Positions 7,705 through 14,710 of a stretch of 64,000 nt of DNA are shown in pieces. The notes under the pieces were generated by a model. The model was given only the letters and a program-made list of their open reading frames with translations. It did no database searches and was not told the DNA's origin. Each line of letters begins with the position of its first letter. Position 1 is the stretch's first letter. The DNA is from Pseudomonas sp. Irchel s3h17 (GTDB lineage: Bacteria; Pseudomonadota; Gammaproteobacteria; Pseudomonadales; Pseudomonadaceae). The stretch covers positions 44,326 through 108,325 of the forward strand of contig NZ_FYDL01000009.1 of the NCBI RefSeq assembly GCF_900187505.1, read 5' to 3'. The position numbers and the translations under genes were made by a program.

Positions 7705-8828
7705 GCCGACACCTTCTGCGATGGTATCGATGACTTGCGCAACACGATCAAGCCCAAGCCCATCCCTGCGCCTTCACCATGGATGATGATTACGCGGCCC
7801 GGCTCGATAGAGGGGTCGGCCAACGCACACACCAGATCGACCAGTCCGCTGGTGGCCACGGCATACCGCGACCAGGGTTTGTATCGACGTAGCTCAAATG
7901 TGTTCAGACTGCTCTCCAGCGCCTGTACTTCCGCTTCGCCAACACCAACTGCACCGTTGTCATAAAGCACCACGACGGGATGACTTTCACGGACCCAGGG
8001 TTCCAGCAGTGCGTAGGCCTCAACCCAGTCCTGACGTGAAGCGAACATGCTGGTGGAAAATTGACTGACCGCCTGCAATATTTTGGCCAGCGGCTGGACT
8101 TGCAACCGGGAAACCCGCTCCCCAGTTTCAACTACCAACGATACTGCGCCGCTGGTTCCCTGGACGCTTGAGCGATGGGGCTCTCTGGTATTGATCAAGC
8201 CCATTTTCTTGAACACCTGGGCGTTATCGGCTTTCGACATATCACCGTAAGCACAGATCAAGGCACCGCTCGACTCGCTACATGGCAGGTTATAAAACGC
8301 TTCCTCCAGCAACGAGAGCCCGCCCAACGACATCTTACGCAAGGGATAGCCGCCACCGCGAAGTCCGAAGAGCTTTGACAAATGGTAAAGACTATTTGTG
8401 GGTAGTTTTCGAAATAGCCGTAACGGATGCACGGCGTTGACCATTTCCCCCAGGTTTTCGAACAAAGAAGCCTTATTGGTGCAGTATTCGTTAGACGATT
8501 TGAACTGCCAAACCACCTCATGAAAGTCCCGAACCGTTTCATAGGTGGTGTACACGCACATGGCGTCTTTCTCAGCTGGCGTGAAGCAAACGTTTTGTTC
8601 GGCCATGCTCATGGCCGAGAAACCGACATTAAGGCTACAAATCGTTTGCGAGGTCAGCATCGCCCGATCTTCTCGGGCGATGCGAGGAATAATTGCCGCT
8701 GACAACCTTGCCTCCCCTGGCGAGTTGTCCGGCAAATCGTCCAGGCACTCAGTCAAGCACTGAACCAGATCATCCGTGCTCAACGCTGCCTGTTCAATGC
8801 CATAGCCGGTAATAAATAGACTATGCAT
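7701..8828 (-). CDS. Ketosynthase-like protein lacking the catalytic Cys (chain-length-factor-like)
   Basis: This 375-residue protein has thiolase/KS-fold features (N-terminal LFITGYGIEQAAL, C-terminal GEGAGMGLGLIVLRK) but is divergent. Around the nucleophile elbow it reads MSLGGLSLLEEAF (166-178), with Gly where KAS enzymes have Cys. The NAHGTST and KSxxGH His motifs are not seen. It sits between the ACP and the active KS with overlapping codons. A KS-beta/chain-length-factor role, dimerising with the active KS, is inferred from this context. The divergence makes the family call moderate. Confidence 0.7.
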   Translation of the reverse strand: MHSLFITGYGIEQAALSTDDLVQCLTECLDDLPDNSPGEARLSAAIIPRIAREDRAMLTSQTICSLNVGFSAMSMAEQNVCFTPAEKDAMCVYTTYETVRDFHEVVWQFKSSNEYCTNKASLFENLGEMVNAVHPLRLFRKLPTNSLYHLSKLFGLRGGGYPLRKMSLGGLSLLEEAFYNLPCSESSGALICAYGDMSKADNAQVFKKMGLINTREPHRSSVQGTSGAVSLVVETGERVSRLQVQPLAKILQAVSQFSTSMFASRQDWVEAYALLEPWVRESHPVVVLYDNGAVGVGEAEVQALESSLNTFELRRYKPWSRYAVATSGLVDLVCALADPSIEPGRVIIIHGEGAGMGLGLIVLRKSSIPSQKVSA

Positions 8829-9183
8829 TTAGAACTGTCTCGATCCGTTGTGCGCAGAACCCTAGCGTCCAGTATTTATCCAGCGACTTGGGGTCGACCT
8901 CCACATTGTCATCCACACTCAATATGTCATTGACAATTTTTCTCCCCGCTTGAGTCCAGCAACCTCCAGTGTAAAATTGCGGATCGACTAGCAGCCTTGC
9001 AAACGGCCATATATCATGCGGTTCAATATCTGGATTTATCTGAGCCTTGACCTCATAACAAAAATCAATGAAGTCAATCGATGAAAAACCTATTTCCTCG
9101 AATGATGCGCCACTATCAATATCATCTGAAGAGTCCAGAAAAAGTATATCCGCAGCTATTTTTTTAACCTTGGCGAGGTACAT
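8821..9183 (-). CDS. Acyl carrier protein-like, first gene of the biosynthetic operon
   Basis: The start at 9183 (MYLAKVKKIAADILFL) has AAGGA 8 bp upstream and gives 120 residues. The stretch SFEEIGFSSIDFIDFCYEV matches the carrier-protein phosphopantetheine site. Ser35 would carry the prosthetic group, with SSI in place of the usual DSL. The protein is longer than the usual ~80-residue ACP because of a ~45-residue C-terminal extension. No phosphopantetheinyl transferase is encoded in the window. The next gene overlaps it by 8 bp. Confidence 0.75.
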   Translation of the reverse strand: MYLAKVKKIAADILFLDSSDDIDSGASFEEIGFSSIDFIDFCYEVKAQINPDIEPHDIWPFARLLVDPQFYTGGCWTQAGRKIVNDILSVDDNVEVDPKSLDKYWTLGFCAQRIETVLNA

Positions 9184-9549
9184 AACGATCCTTATTATTC
9201 TCTCAATACACAATTATGGATACTGCGTACGCTATGGGCATTAGTTAAAACAAAACAACCAGGAAACAGCATAAAAAACCAAGCAACCATATAAATCAAA
9301 TTACGCCATCACCGCCAACACTTAACGCACAAACCAATTTAAAATTAAATCGTCAAGCAAATACTGATCAGCAATTCAAAACTATAATGCTTTGTGACAG
9401 AGACGAATTTATCGGCGACAGGCAAACTTCACAAGTCGGTGGATTCTGGCGCGATTGTAGGCAGGGGAGCACAGAAGTGTAATTTTGTCTAAGGACCAAA
9501 AACCACCAGGTAATTAAACAGCTTTCACTTCGACTTTTGACTTGCACCT
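9184..9549. other. AT-rich promoter region of the biosynthetic operon
   Basis: These 366 bases hold no convincing gene. The region is markedly AT-rich compared with the flagellar genes and must contain the operon promoter, reading leftward. I could not find a confident -35/-10 pair, a GG-N10-GC sigma-54 site or an obvious operator. Its right end abuts the second direct repeat at 9550. No integrase or insertion-sequence end is recognisable. Confidence 0.5.
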
Positions 9550-9862
9550 GGCCCGCAAACCCGTCTCGAACAACGCTGGGTCGACGATACCGCATGAAAA
9601 ACCCCAACCCGCCCCGCCAGGCCATCGCCCTCAAGTACGACGGCAGCCAGGCCCCCACGCTGACCGCCAAGGGCGACGAGGCGCTGGCCGAAGCCATCCT
9701 GGAAATCGCCCGCGACTGTGAAGTGCCGATCTATGAAAACGCCGAACTGGTGAGACTGCTGGCGCGGATGGAATTGGGCGACAGCATTCCTGAAGAGTTG
9801 TATCGCACGATTGCCGAAATCATTGCGTTTGCCTGGAAACTCAAGGGCAAGTTTCCGGCGGG
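9550..9862 (+). repeat. Right copy of the ~313 bp direct repeat
   Basis: It matches 3-315 with three substitutions, in the same orientation. It includes the 44-base upstream tail, here detached from any open frame, and most of the second flhB-like gene. After 9862 the two gene copies diverge strongly while staying alignable at protein level. This looks like two alleles or paralogues rather than a very recent perfect duplication. Confidence 0.9.
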
Positions 9863-9923
9863 CTATGACGCGCAGGCGCCGATGGCTGCGCGGGATGTGA
9901 CAGATCGAGGGGAGGATTATTGA
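9594..9923 (+). CDS. Stand-alone FlhB C-terminal-domain protein (EscU/YscU/FlhB-like), copy 2
   Basis: The start at 9594 gives 109 residues, with the first ~89 nearly identical to copy 1 (Lys to Glu in AILKIA/AILEIA). The C-terminus is different: GYDAQAPMAARDVTDRGEDY against GMRPDALMVEHDVTPTEHQ. A longer in-frame start at 9537 lies outside the homologous protein and is not preferred. Like copy 1, it corresponds to post-cleavage FlhB-CC. It converges on the DUF2802 gene of the chemotaxis operon, which is the usual Pseudomonas neighbour. It has lost its upstream FliK-like partner. Confidence 0.85.
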   Translation: MKNPNPPRQAIALKYDGSQAPTLTAKGDEALAEAILEIARDCEVPIYENAELVRLLARMELGDSIPEELYRTIAEIIAFAWKLKGKFPAGYDAQAPMAARDVTDRGEDY

Positions 9924-9944
9924 TCCAGCAGGTGCAGCACGTTC

Positions 9945-10092
9945 AATGTGGCGAGGGCGCTTGCTCCCGCCGGCCGGTCCGCGTTCGGCGCAGCAATCGC
10001 AAAAAAGCTGACGAGGTCTATCTGGAAGCAGGCAATTGTAGGTTGTAGGGCCGCTTCGCAGCCCAGCGGGAGCAAGCTCCCTGGCCACAATT
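9945..10092. repeat. Inverted pair of REP sequences (REPIN-like)
   Basis: The arm at about 9945-9973, with core GTGGCGAGGGCGCTTGCTCC, is matched in inverted orientation at about 10062-10092, with core GGGAGCAAGCTCCCTGGCCA. They are separated by roughly 90 bp in the gap between convergent genes. The core resembles Pseudomonas REP elements and the other pairs at 24826-24921 and 31931-32067. Confidence 0.75.
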
Positions 10093-10124
10093 GTTCGCCC
10101 GGCGCCAGACGCTCGTCATTGCTT

Positions 10125-10517
10125 TTAGTTCTTGTGCATCTTGCGCATCAACTCCGCCTCGGCCTGGGTCAGTCCGCAGGACTGAATGAGTTCATCGACG
10201 CTGGCGCCCATCCCCACCAGCCGCGCCGCCTGGGCGAACGACAGGCTCGTCGGGTCGCGCTGCTCGAGCTGCGCCAGTTTGTCCGGCAAGGGCCCGACCA
10301 CCGCACGCAACTCATGCAGGTCTTCGCCCATGCGCACGTTACCGTCCTGGTAGTTGTCGACGCGTCTGGCCAGGTCCTTGAGGCGTTGATCGCGCAACGC
10401 ATCCGCCTTGGCCTGCTCCACCGCCAGCTCGCGCGGCTTGCGGGTGTAGGCCAGAAACATCGCCAGGGTGCCAATCCAGAGCAACCCCAGCACAATGACA
10501 GCAACCTCGAGAATCAA
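10125..10517 (-). CDS. DUF2802 membrane-anchored chemotaxis-operon protein
   Basis: The 130-residue protein has one N-terminal transmembrane segment (ILEVAVIVLGLLWIGTLAMFLAY). A charged, probably coiled-coil region follows (about 25-85), then a C-terminal helix-turn-like motif (SFAQAARLVGMGASVDELIQSCGLTQAEAELM). This matches DUF2802, found after cheW in Pseudomonas flagellar chemotaxis operons. It directly abuts cheW and is likely cotranscribed. Its biochemical role is unknown. The C-terminal motif resembles a small HTH, but DNA binding is not established. Confidence 0.85.
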   Translation of the reverse strand: MILEVAVIVLGLLWIGTLAMFLAYTRKPRELAVEQAKADALRDQRLKDLARRVDNYQDGNVRMGEDLHELRAVVGPLPDKLAQLEQRDPTSLSFAQAARLVGMGASVDELIQSCGLTQAEAELMRKMHKN

Positions 10518-11003
10518 TCAGATACTCTCCAGTTCCGACCACTCTTCTTCGCTCATCATCTTGTCCAGCTCGACCAGGATCAGCAATTCGTTGTTCTTGT
10601 TGCACACGCCCTGGATGAACTTGGCCGACTCGTCGTTGCCGACATTCGGCGCGGTCTCGATTTCCGACTGACGCAGGTAAACCACTTCAGCCACGCTGTC
10701 GACCATGATTCCGACCACTTGCTTGTCGGCCTCGATGATCACAATCCGGGTGTTGTCGCTGACTTCCACCGTCCCCAGGCCGAAGCGCTGGCGAGTGTCG
10801 ATCACCGTGACCACGTTGCCGCGCAGGTTGATGATGCCCAGCACGTAGCTTGGCGCACCCGGAACCGGAGCGATCTCGGTGTAACGCAGGACTTCCTGGA
10901 CGCGCATCACGTTGATGCCGTAGGTTTCATTGTCCAGCTTGAAGGTTACCCATTGCAGGATCGGATCTTCGGAACCCTTTGCTGACGACGCCTTATCATT
11001 CAT
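10518..11003 (-). CDS. cheW: Chemotaxis coupling protein CheW
   Basis: The start at 11003 (MNDKASSAKGSEDPILQWV) is chosen over the much longer open frame because CheW homology begins there and GAGGGG lies just upstream. The 161-residue protein has the CheW SH3-like fold signature: TFKLDNETYGINVMRVQEVLRY, PGAPSYVLGIINLRGNVVTVID and a C-terminal LILVELDKMMSEEEW. CheW links chemoreceptors to CheA in polar arrays. It is the second CheW-domain gene in this operon, downstream of the ParP-like gene. Confidence 0.95.
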   Translation of the reverse strand: MNDKASSAKGSEDPILQWVTFKLDNETYGINVMRVQEVLRYTEIAPVPGAPSYVLGIINLRGNVVTVIDTRQRFGLGTVEVSDNTRIVIIEADKQVVGIMVDSVAEVVYLRQSEIETAPNVGNDESAKFIQGVCNKNNELLILVELDKMMSEEEWSELESI

Positions 11004-11083
11004 ACCCTGACCCCTCGAAAAAAAAATTGCCCATGGCGGTGTGTGTTCTGCCTGGCCGCACGGTGCATGCGACCCGCTACCTG

Positions 11084-11965
11084 TTATGTCGGTTGATTGA
11101 CCGGTTTCAAATGGCCCATGTGCCTGACGCCGCCACTGGCGATCAACTCCGCCAGCGCCGCGACATCCAGCAACGCACACATGTGTTCGATCACGGTGCC
11201 CGCCAGCCAAGGTCGTTGACCACGGTGGCTGCGCCATTTGATTTCGTTCGGATTCAGGCGCAACGAGCGGCTGACCTGATGCACGGCCAGCCCCCACTCA
11301 TAACCCTGGACCGAGATCACGTATTGCAGGCCCTGGCGAAAATCGTCGCGATAGCGATCGGGCATGACCCAGCGCGCGGTATCCAGCACCTTCAGGTTGC
11401 CGGCCTGGCTCGGCAAAATCCCGAGGAACCACTCCGGCTGCCCGAACAACGGCGTCAGCTCGTGCCCGGCCAGCGGATAGATCGAACCCAGGCACACCAG
11501 CGGCACGGCCAGGGTCAAGCCGGCGACATCGAACAGCAGGCATTCGAACGGCTCCGCGGCCCAGCTCGGCCGGCCATCCCCCTCGAGGGGCGGTGGTGTC
11601 TGGCTGGGCGGCAAGTGCACCTCAGCCACGGGTTCAACCAGCAGCGGCTGTACCGGCGCAACCAAAGCCTCGGGCGCCAGAATCGGTGCAGGAGCTTCCA
11701 GCACCGGCATCACGACAAGCGCACTGGCCATCGCAGGGGTGAGCGGCTCGGCCACCGCCACGATGGCCTGCGCATCACGCGCCTGTTCTTCGAGCACCGC
11801 GGCCTGGAACTCGTCCAGCGCGCCTTCAGCCTCGATCGTCGAGAGGGCTTCAATGACCTGGACCCCTTCGGGTGCCAGCTCTTCGGTGGCGTCTTGCAGC
11901 AACCCATCCAGATAGGACTGCAACGCCAATTGCGGGCGAGACGCGATCTGTACCGGCCGAATCAT
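11084..11965 (-). CDS. CheW-domain protein of ParP type (polar chemotaxis array localisation)
   Basis: Starting at 11965 (MIRPVQIASRPQLALQSYLDGLLQ), the 293-residue protein has a Pro/Ala/Glu-rich N-terminal half (to about 135). A CheW-like domain follows (FECLLFDVAGLTLAVPLVCLG to ALLDVAALAELI). This matches the coupling-like protein encoded after the ParA-like gene in polar flagellates, known as ParP in Vibrio. ParP binds ParC and the CheA linker to keep arrays at the pole. The start overlaps the region of the upstream parA-like stop (11967). Confidence 0.85.
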   Translation of the reverse strand: MIRPVQIASRPQLALQSYLDGLLQDATEELAPEGVQVIEALSTIEAEGALDEFQAAVLEEQARDAQAIVAVAEPLTPAMASALVVMPVLEAPAPILAPEALVAPVQPLLVEPVAEVHLPPSQTPPPLEGDGRPSWAAEPFECLLFDVAGLTLAVPLVCLGSIYPLAGHELTPLFGQPEWFLGILPSQAGNLKVLDTARWVMPDRYRDDFRQGLQYVISVQGYEWGLAVHQVSRSLRLNPNEIKWRSHRGQRPWLAGTVIEHMCALLDVAALAELIASGGVRHMGHLKPVNQPT

Positions 11966-11966
11966 C

Positions 11967-12755
11967 TCAAGCCACCTGCGCGACAAGTTGCTGGGCCAGC
12001 AAGTGCTTGAACAACGAACGATAGGCCAGCACGCCACGGCTCTTGCCGTCGAACTGCGAAGGTGTCAGCCCCGCCCGACTGGCGTCGCGCAGCCGGGTAT
12101 CGACCGGGATATAGCCTTGCCAGATGTCATCCGGGTACAGGTCGCGCAGCACCCGCAAGGTGCCGAGCGAGGCCTGGGTGCGACGGTCGAACAGGGTCGG
12201 CACGATGGTGAACGGCAACGCCTGCTTGCGTGAGCGGTTGATCATTGCCAGGGTATTGACCATGCGCTCCAGCCCTTTGACCGCCAGGTGCTCGGTCTGA
12301 ACCGGGATCACCAGTTGCTGGCTGGCCGCCAAGGCATTGACCATCAGCACACCGAGCAACGGCGGGCTGTCGATCAGTGCGTAATCGAAGTCCTGCCACA
12401 GCTGCGCCAGACTCTTGGCGATGACCAGGCCCAGGCCACTCTGCCCCGGCGACTGGCGCTCAAGGGTGGCCAGCGCGGTGCTCGAGGGCAACAGGGAAAT
12501 GCGCTCGTCGCTGGTCGGCAACAGCAACTGCCCGGGCAGCCCCTGGGGCACGCTGCCCTTGTGCAAGAACAGGTCGTAGCTGCTGTGCTCCAGGCTATCG
12601 GGGTCGTAGCCGAAGTAGCTGGTCATGGAGCCGTGGGGGTCCAGGTCGACCACGACCACGCGCTTGCCCGCCTCGGCCAGTAATCCGGCTAACGCGATGG
12701 AGGACGTGGTTTTACCAACACCACCCTTTTGATTGGCAACTGCCCAGACTCTCAT
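11967..12755 (-). CDS. ParA-family ATPase of the chemotaxis operon (ParC type)
   Basis: This 262-residue MinD/ParA ATPase carries the deviant Walker A QKGGVGKTT (9-17), DLDPHGSM (Walker A'-like) and DYALIDSPPLLG (Walker B). In Vibrio the equivalent ParC recruits chemotaxis proteins to the flagellated pole through ParP. In Pseudomonas the gene has the same place between motD and the ParP gene. The downstream CheW-domain gene starts within its last codons. The chromosome-partition ParA is excluded by context, since no parB follows. Confidence 0.9.
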   Translation of the reverse strand: MRVWAVANQKGGVGKTTSSIALAGLLAEAGKRVVVVDLDPHGSMTSYFGYDPDSLEHSSYDLFLHKGSVPQGLPGQLLLPTSDERISLLPSSTALATLERQSPGQSGLGLVIAKSLAQLWQDFDYALIDSPPLLGVLMVNALAASQQLVIPVQTEHLAVKGLERMVNTLAMINRSRKQALPFTIVPTLFDRRTQASLGTLRVLRDLYPDDIWQGYIPVDTRLRDASRAGLTPSQFDGKSRGVLAYRSLFKHLLAQQLVAQVA

Positions 12756-12799
12756 TCAGTTCGTTCCTCCCGGTCGTACAGGGGCAACCGAGAAATAGC

Positions 12800-13693
12800 T
12801 CAACGTGTTAAGCCGGGTGACGGAGAATTGACGGCACTCGCGTTGCCCGGCGACTTGACAGGCGTTGGTGCAGTTTGTGTGCCAGCACGCTTCAAGGCGG
12901 CGTCCGGTTGCGCATGGGCGGTTCCGGTGGCGGTCAGGCTGCGCCGCACATCGAGATTGCGCGACACCACCAGCACCACCCGACGGTTGCGCGCGCGGCC
13001 TTCGGCGGTGGCGTTGTTGGCCACCGGCTGAAACTCACCGTAACCCACCGAGGCCAGTCGTCCCGGGTTGACCCCCTGCATGGCGAGCATGCGCACGATG
13101 CTCGCCGAACGGGCCGAGGACAGCTCCCAGTTGGTCGGGTACTGCGCGGTGCGGATCGGCTGATCGTCGGTGAACCCTTCAACGTGAATCGGGTTGTCGA
13201 ACGGCTTCAGAATCGCCGCGACCTTGTCGATGATGCTGAATGCGATATCGCTGGGCATGGCGTCGCCGCTGCCGAACAGCAAGCTGGAGTTGAGTTCGAT
13301 CTCGACCCACAACTCGTTACCGCGCACGGTCATCTGGTTGGAACTGATCAAGTCGCCGAACGCCGCGCTGATATCGTCGGCAATGCTCTTGAGCGGGTCG
13401 TTGCTGGCCTGGGCGAGCCCCGCGTCGATCTGCTCGGCGTCCTTGACCAGCGGCTGGGCCGGGGTCACGGTGCGCGGGCGCTCGTCACCAATCGGGATCG
13501 GCTTGAGGGCACGATCCGAATCGGTGAACACGCCGATCAAGGCTTCGGAGATGACCTTGTACTTGCCTTCGTTGATCGAGGAGATGGAATACATCACCAC
13601 GAAAAAGGCGAACAGCAACGTAATGAAGTCAGCGTAGGAAACCAGCCAACGCTCGTGGTTGACAGGCTCTTCAGTGTGGCGACGACGTGCCAT
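12800..13693 (-). CDS. motD: Flagellar stator protein MotD
   Basis: The start at 13693 (MARRRHTEEPVNHERWLVSYADF) gives 297 residues. The longer open frame upstream reads only into the structured repeat. One membrane helix (FITLLFAFFVVMYSIS, preceded by the proton-binding-type Asp in SYADF) is followed by a plug/linker. An OmpA-like peptidoglycan-binding domain comes next (about 150-255, with VEGFTDDQPI and the NRRVVLVV motif), then a Pro/Ala-rich tail. MotD pairs with MotC as the second Pseudomonas stator set. No strong ribosome site precedes the ATG because the repeat element ends only 3 bp upstream. Confidence 0.93.
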   Translation of the reverse strand: MARRRHTEEPVNHERWLVSYADFITLLFAFFVVMYSISSINEGKYKVISEALIGVFTDSDRALKPIPIGDERPRTVTPAQPLVKDAEQIDAGLAQASNDPLKSIADDISAAFGDLISSNQMTVRGNELWVEIELNSSLLFGSGDAMPSDIAFSIIDKVAAILKPFDNPIHVEGFTDDQPIRTAQYPTNWELSSARSASIVRMLAMQGVNPGRLASVGYGEFQPVANNATAEGRARNRRVVLVVSRNLDVRRSLTATGTAHAQPDAALKRAGTQTAPTPVKSPGNASAVNSPSPGLTR

Positions 13694-13696
13694 GGT

Positions 13697-13962
13697 CAGG
13701 GTGTGCTCACAGTAAATGACGAAGCGCGTTGGCGCTGTGATTGTGCCAGGCAAGGCGCGGGGCGCCGAGAATGGTCGCTCCCTTCTCAAGCCACGCAACG
13801 CAGCCTGGCGCAATCACAGCGCCAACCCGGAGGGCAGCGCCCTGCGAGCCGCAATACGTCGTCATTCGTCGTTCATTTGAAGCAACCAAACTTCTCTCCT
13901 CACGCCTAGTCTTGCGGCTCGCAGGGCGCTGCGCGCTCGTCATTTACGGTGAGCACACCCTG
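13697..13962. repeat. 266 bp nested inverted-repeat element filling the motC-motD gap
   Basis: The outer arms 13697-13722 and 13937-13962 are inverted copies with one mismatch, sharing CAGGGTGTGCTCAC. Inside are two more stems: 13728-13751 with 13803-13826 (one or two mismatches) and 13834-13854 with 13912-13932 (21 bp, perfect). The transcript could fold into a cloverleaf of two long hairpins closed by the outer stem. There is no coding capacity. It begins 7 bp after the motC stop and ends 3 bp before the motD start, so the motD ribosome-site region lies in the outer arm. A MITE-like origin is possible, but no target duplication is visible. Confidence 0.85.
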
Positions 13963-13969
13963 TAATCCC

Positions 13970-14710
13970 TTAGTCCATGAAGCCCTGAAGCTTCAACTCA
14001 ATGGAACGAGGGTTTTCACCTTCGGCGATCGACAGCAGGCCTTCGAGCAACATTTCCCGGTACCGGGACTGGCGCAAGGCAATCGCCTTGAGCTTGGCGG
14101 CAATCGGCAGTAGCACCAGGTTGGCACTGGCCACCCCGTAGATGGTCGCGACGAACGCCACGGCAATGCCGCTGCCCAGTTGCGACGGATCGGCCAGGTT
14201 GCCCATGACATGAATCAGGCCCATCACCGCACCGATGATGCCGATGGTCGGCGCATAGCCGCCCATGCTTTCAAACACCTTGGCCGCTTCGATATCGCGG
14301 CTTTCCTGGGTATAGAAATCCACCTCCAGGATGCTGCGGATCGCTTCCGGCTCGACGCCATCGACCAGCAATTGCAGGCCCTTGCGCGAGTAGCTGTCCG
14401 GTTCGGTGTCCGCCACGCCTTCGAGGCCGAGCAGGCCCTCCTTGCGCGCGGTGAGGCTCCAGTTGACGACGCGGTCGATGCCGCCGGCCAGATCGATACG
14501 GGGCGGGAACAGGATCCACGCGAGGATCTGCATGGCCCGCTTGAAGGCACTCATCGGCGATTGCAACAACGCCGCGCCAATGGTGCCACCCAGCACAATC
14601 AGCGCCGCCGGGCCGTTGGCCAGGGCACCCAGGTGCCCGCCCTCCAGGTAGTTGCCGCCAATAATGGCGACAAACGCCATGATGATCCCGATGAGGCTTA
14701 ACACATCCAT
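13970..14710 (-). CDS. motC: Flagellar stator protein MotC
   Basis: This 246-residue MotA-family protein has four membrane segments: [39 protein letters not shown], and the pair TIGIIGAVMGLIHVM and GIAVAFVATIYGVASANLVLLPIA. The start at 14710 overlaps the cheB stop (TGATG). A start 9 bp earlier is possible. The cytoplasmic loop with conserved charges lies between helices 2 and 3. It forms the ion channel with MotD. A structured repeat separates it from motD, where short spacing would be expected. Confidence 0.93.
   Translation of the reverse strand: MDVLSLIGIIMAFVAIIGGNYLEGGHLGALANGPAALIVLGGTIGAALLQSPMSAFKRAMQILAWILFPPRIDLAGGIDRVVNWSLTARKEGLLGLEGVADTEPDSYSRKGLQLLVDGVEPEAIRSILEVDFYTQESRDIEAAKVFESMGGYAPTIGIIGAVMGLIHVMGNLADPSQLGSGIAVAFVATIYGVASANLVLLPIAAKLKAIALRQSRYREMLLEGLLSIAEGENPRSIELKLQGFMD

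Noticed and set aside
413..9183. Assignment of the operon as a standard aryl-polyene cluster
   Set aside because: It lacks the usual aryl-polyene export, lipid-carrier and acyltransferase genes and has NAT and ATP-grasp genes not found there. Only the KS/KR/DH parts are alike.
9184..9549. Insertion sequence or integrase at the right edge of the island
   Set aside because: No transposase or integrase frame and no terminal inverted repeats were seen. Only the long direct repeat marks the edge.
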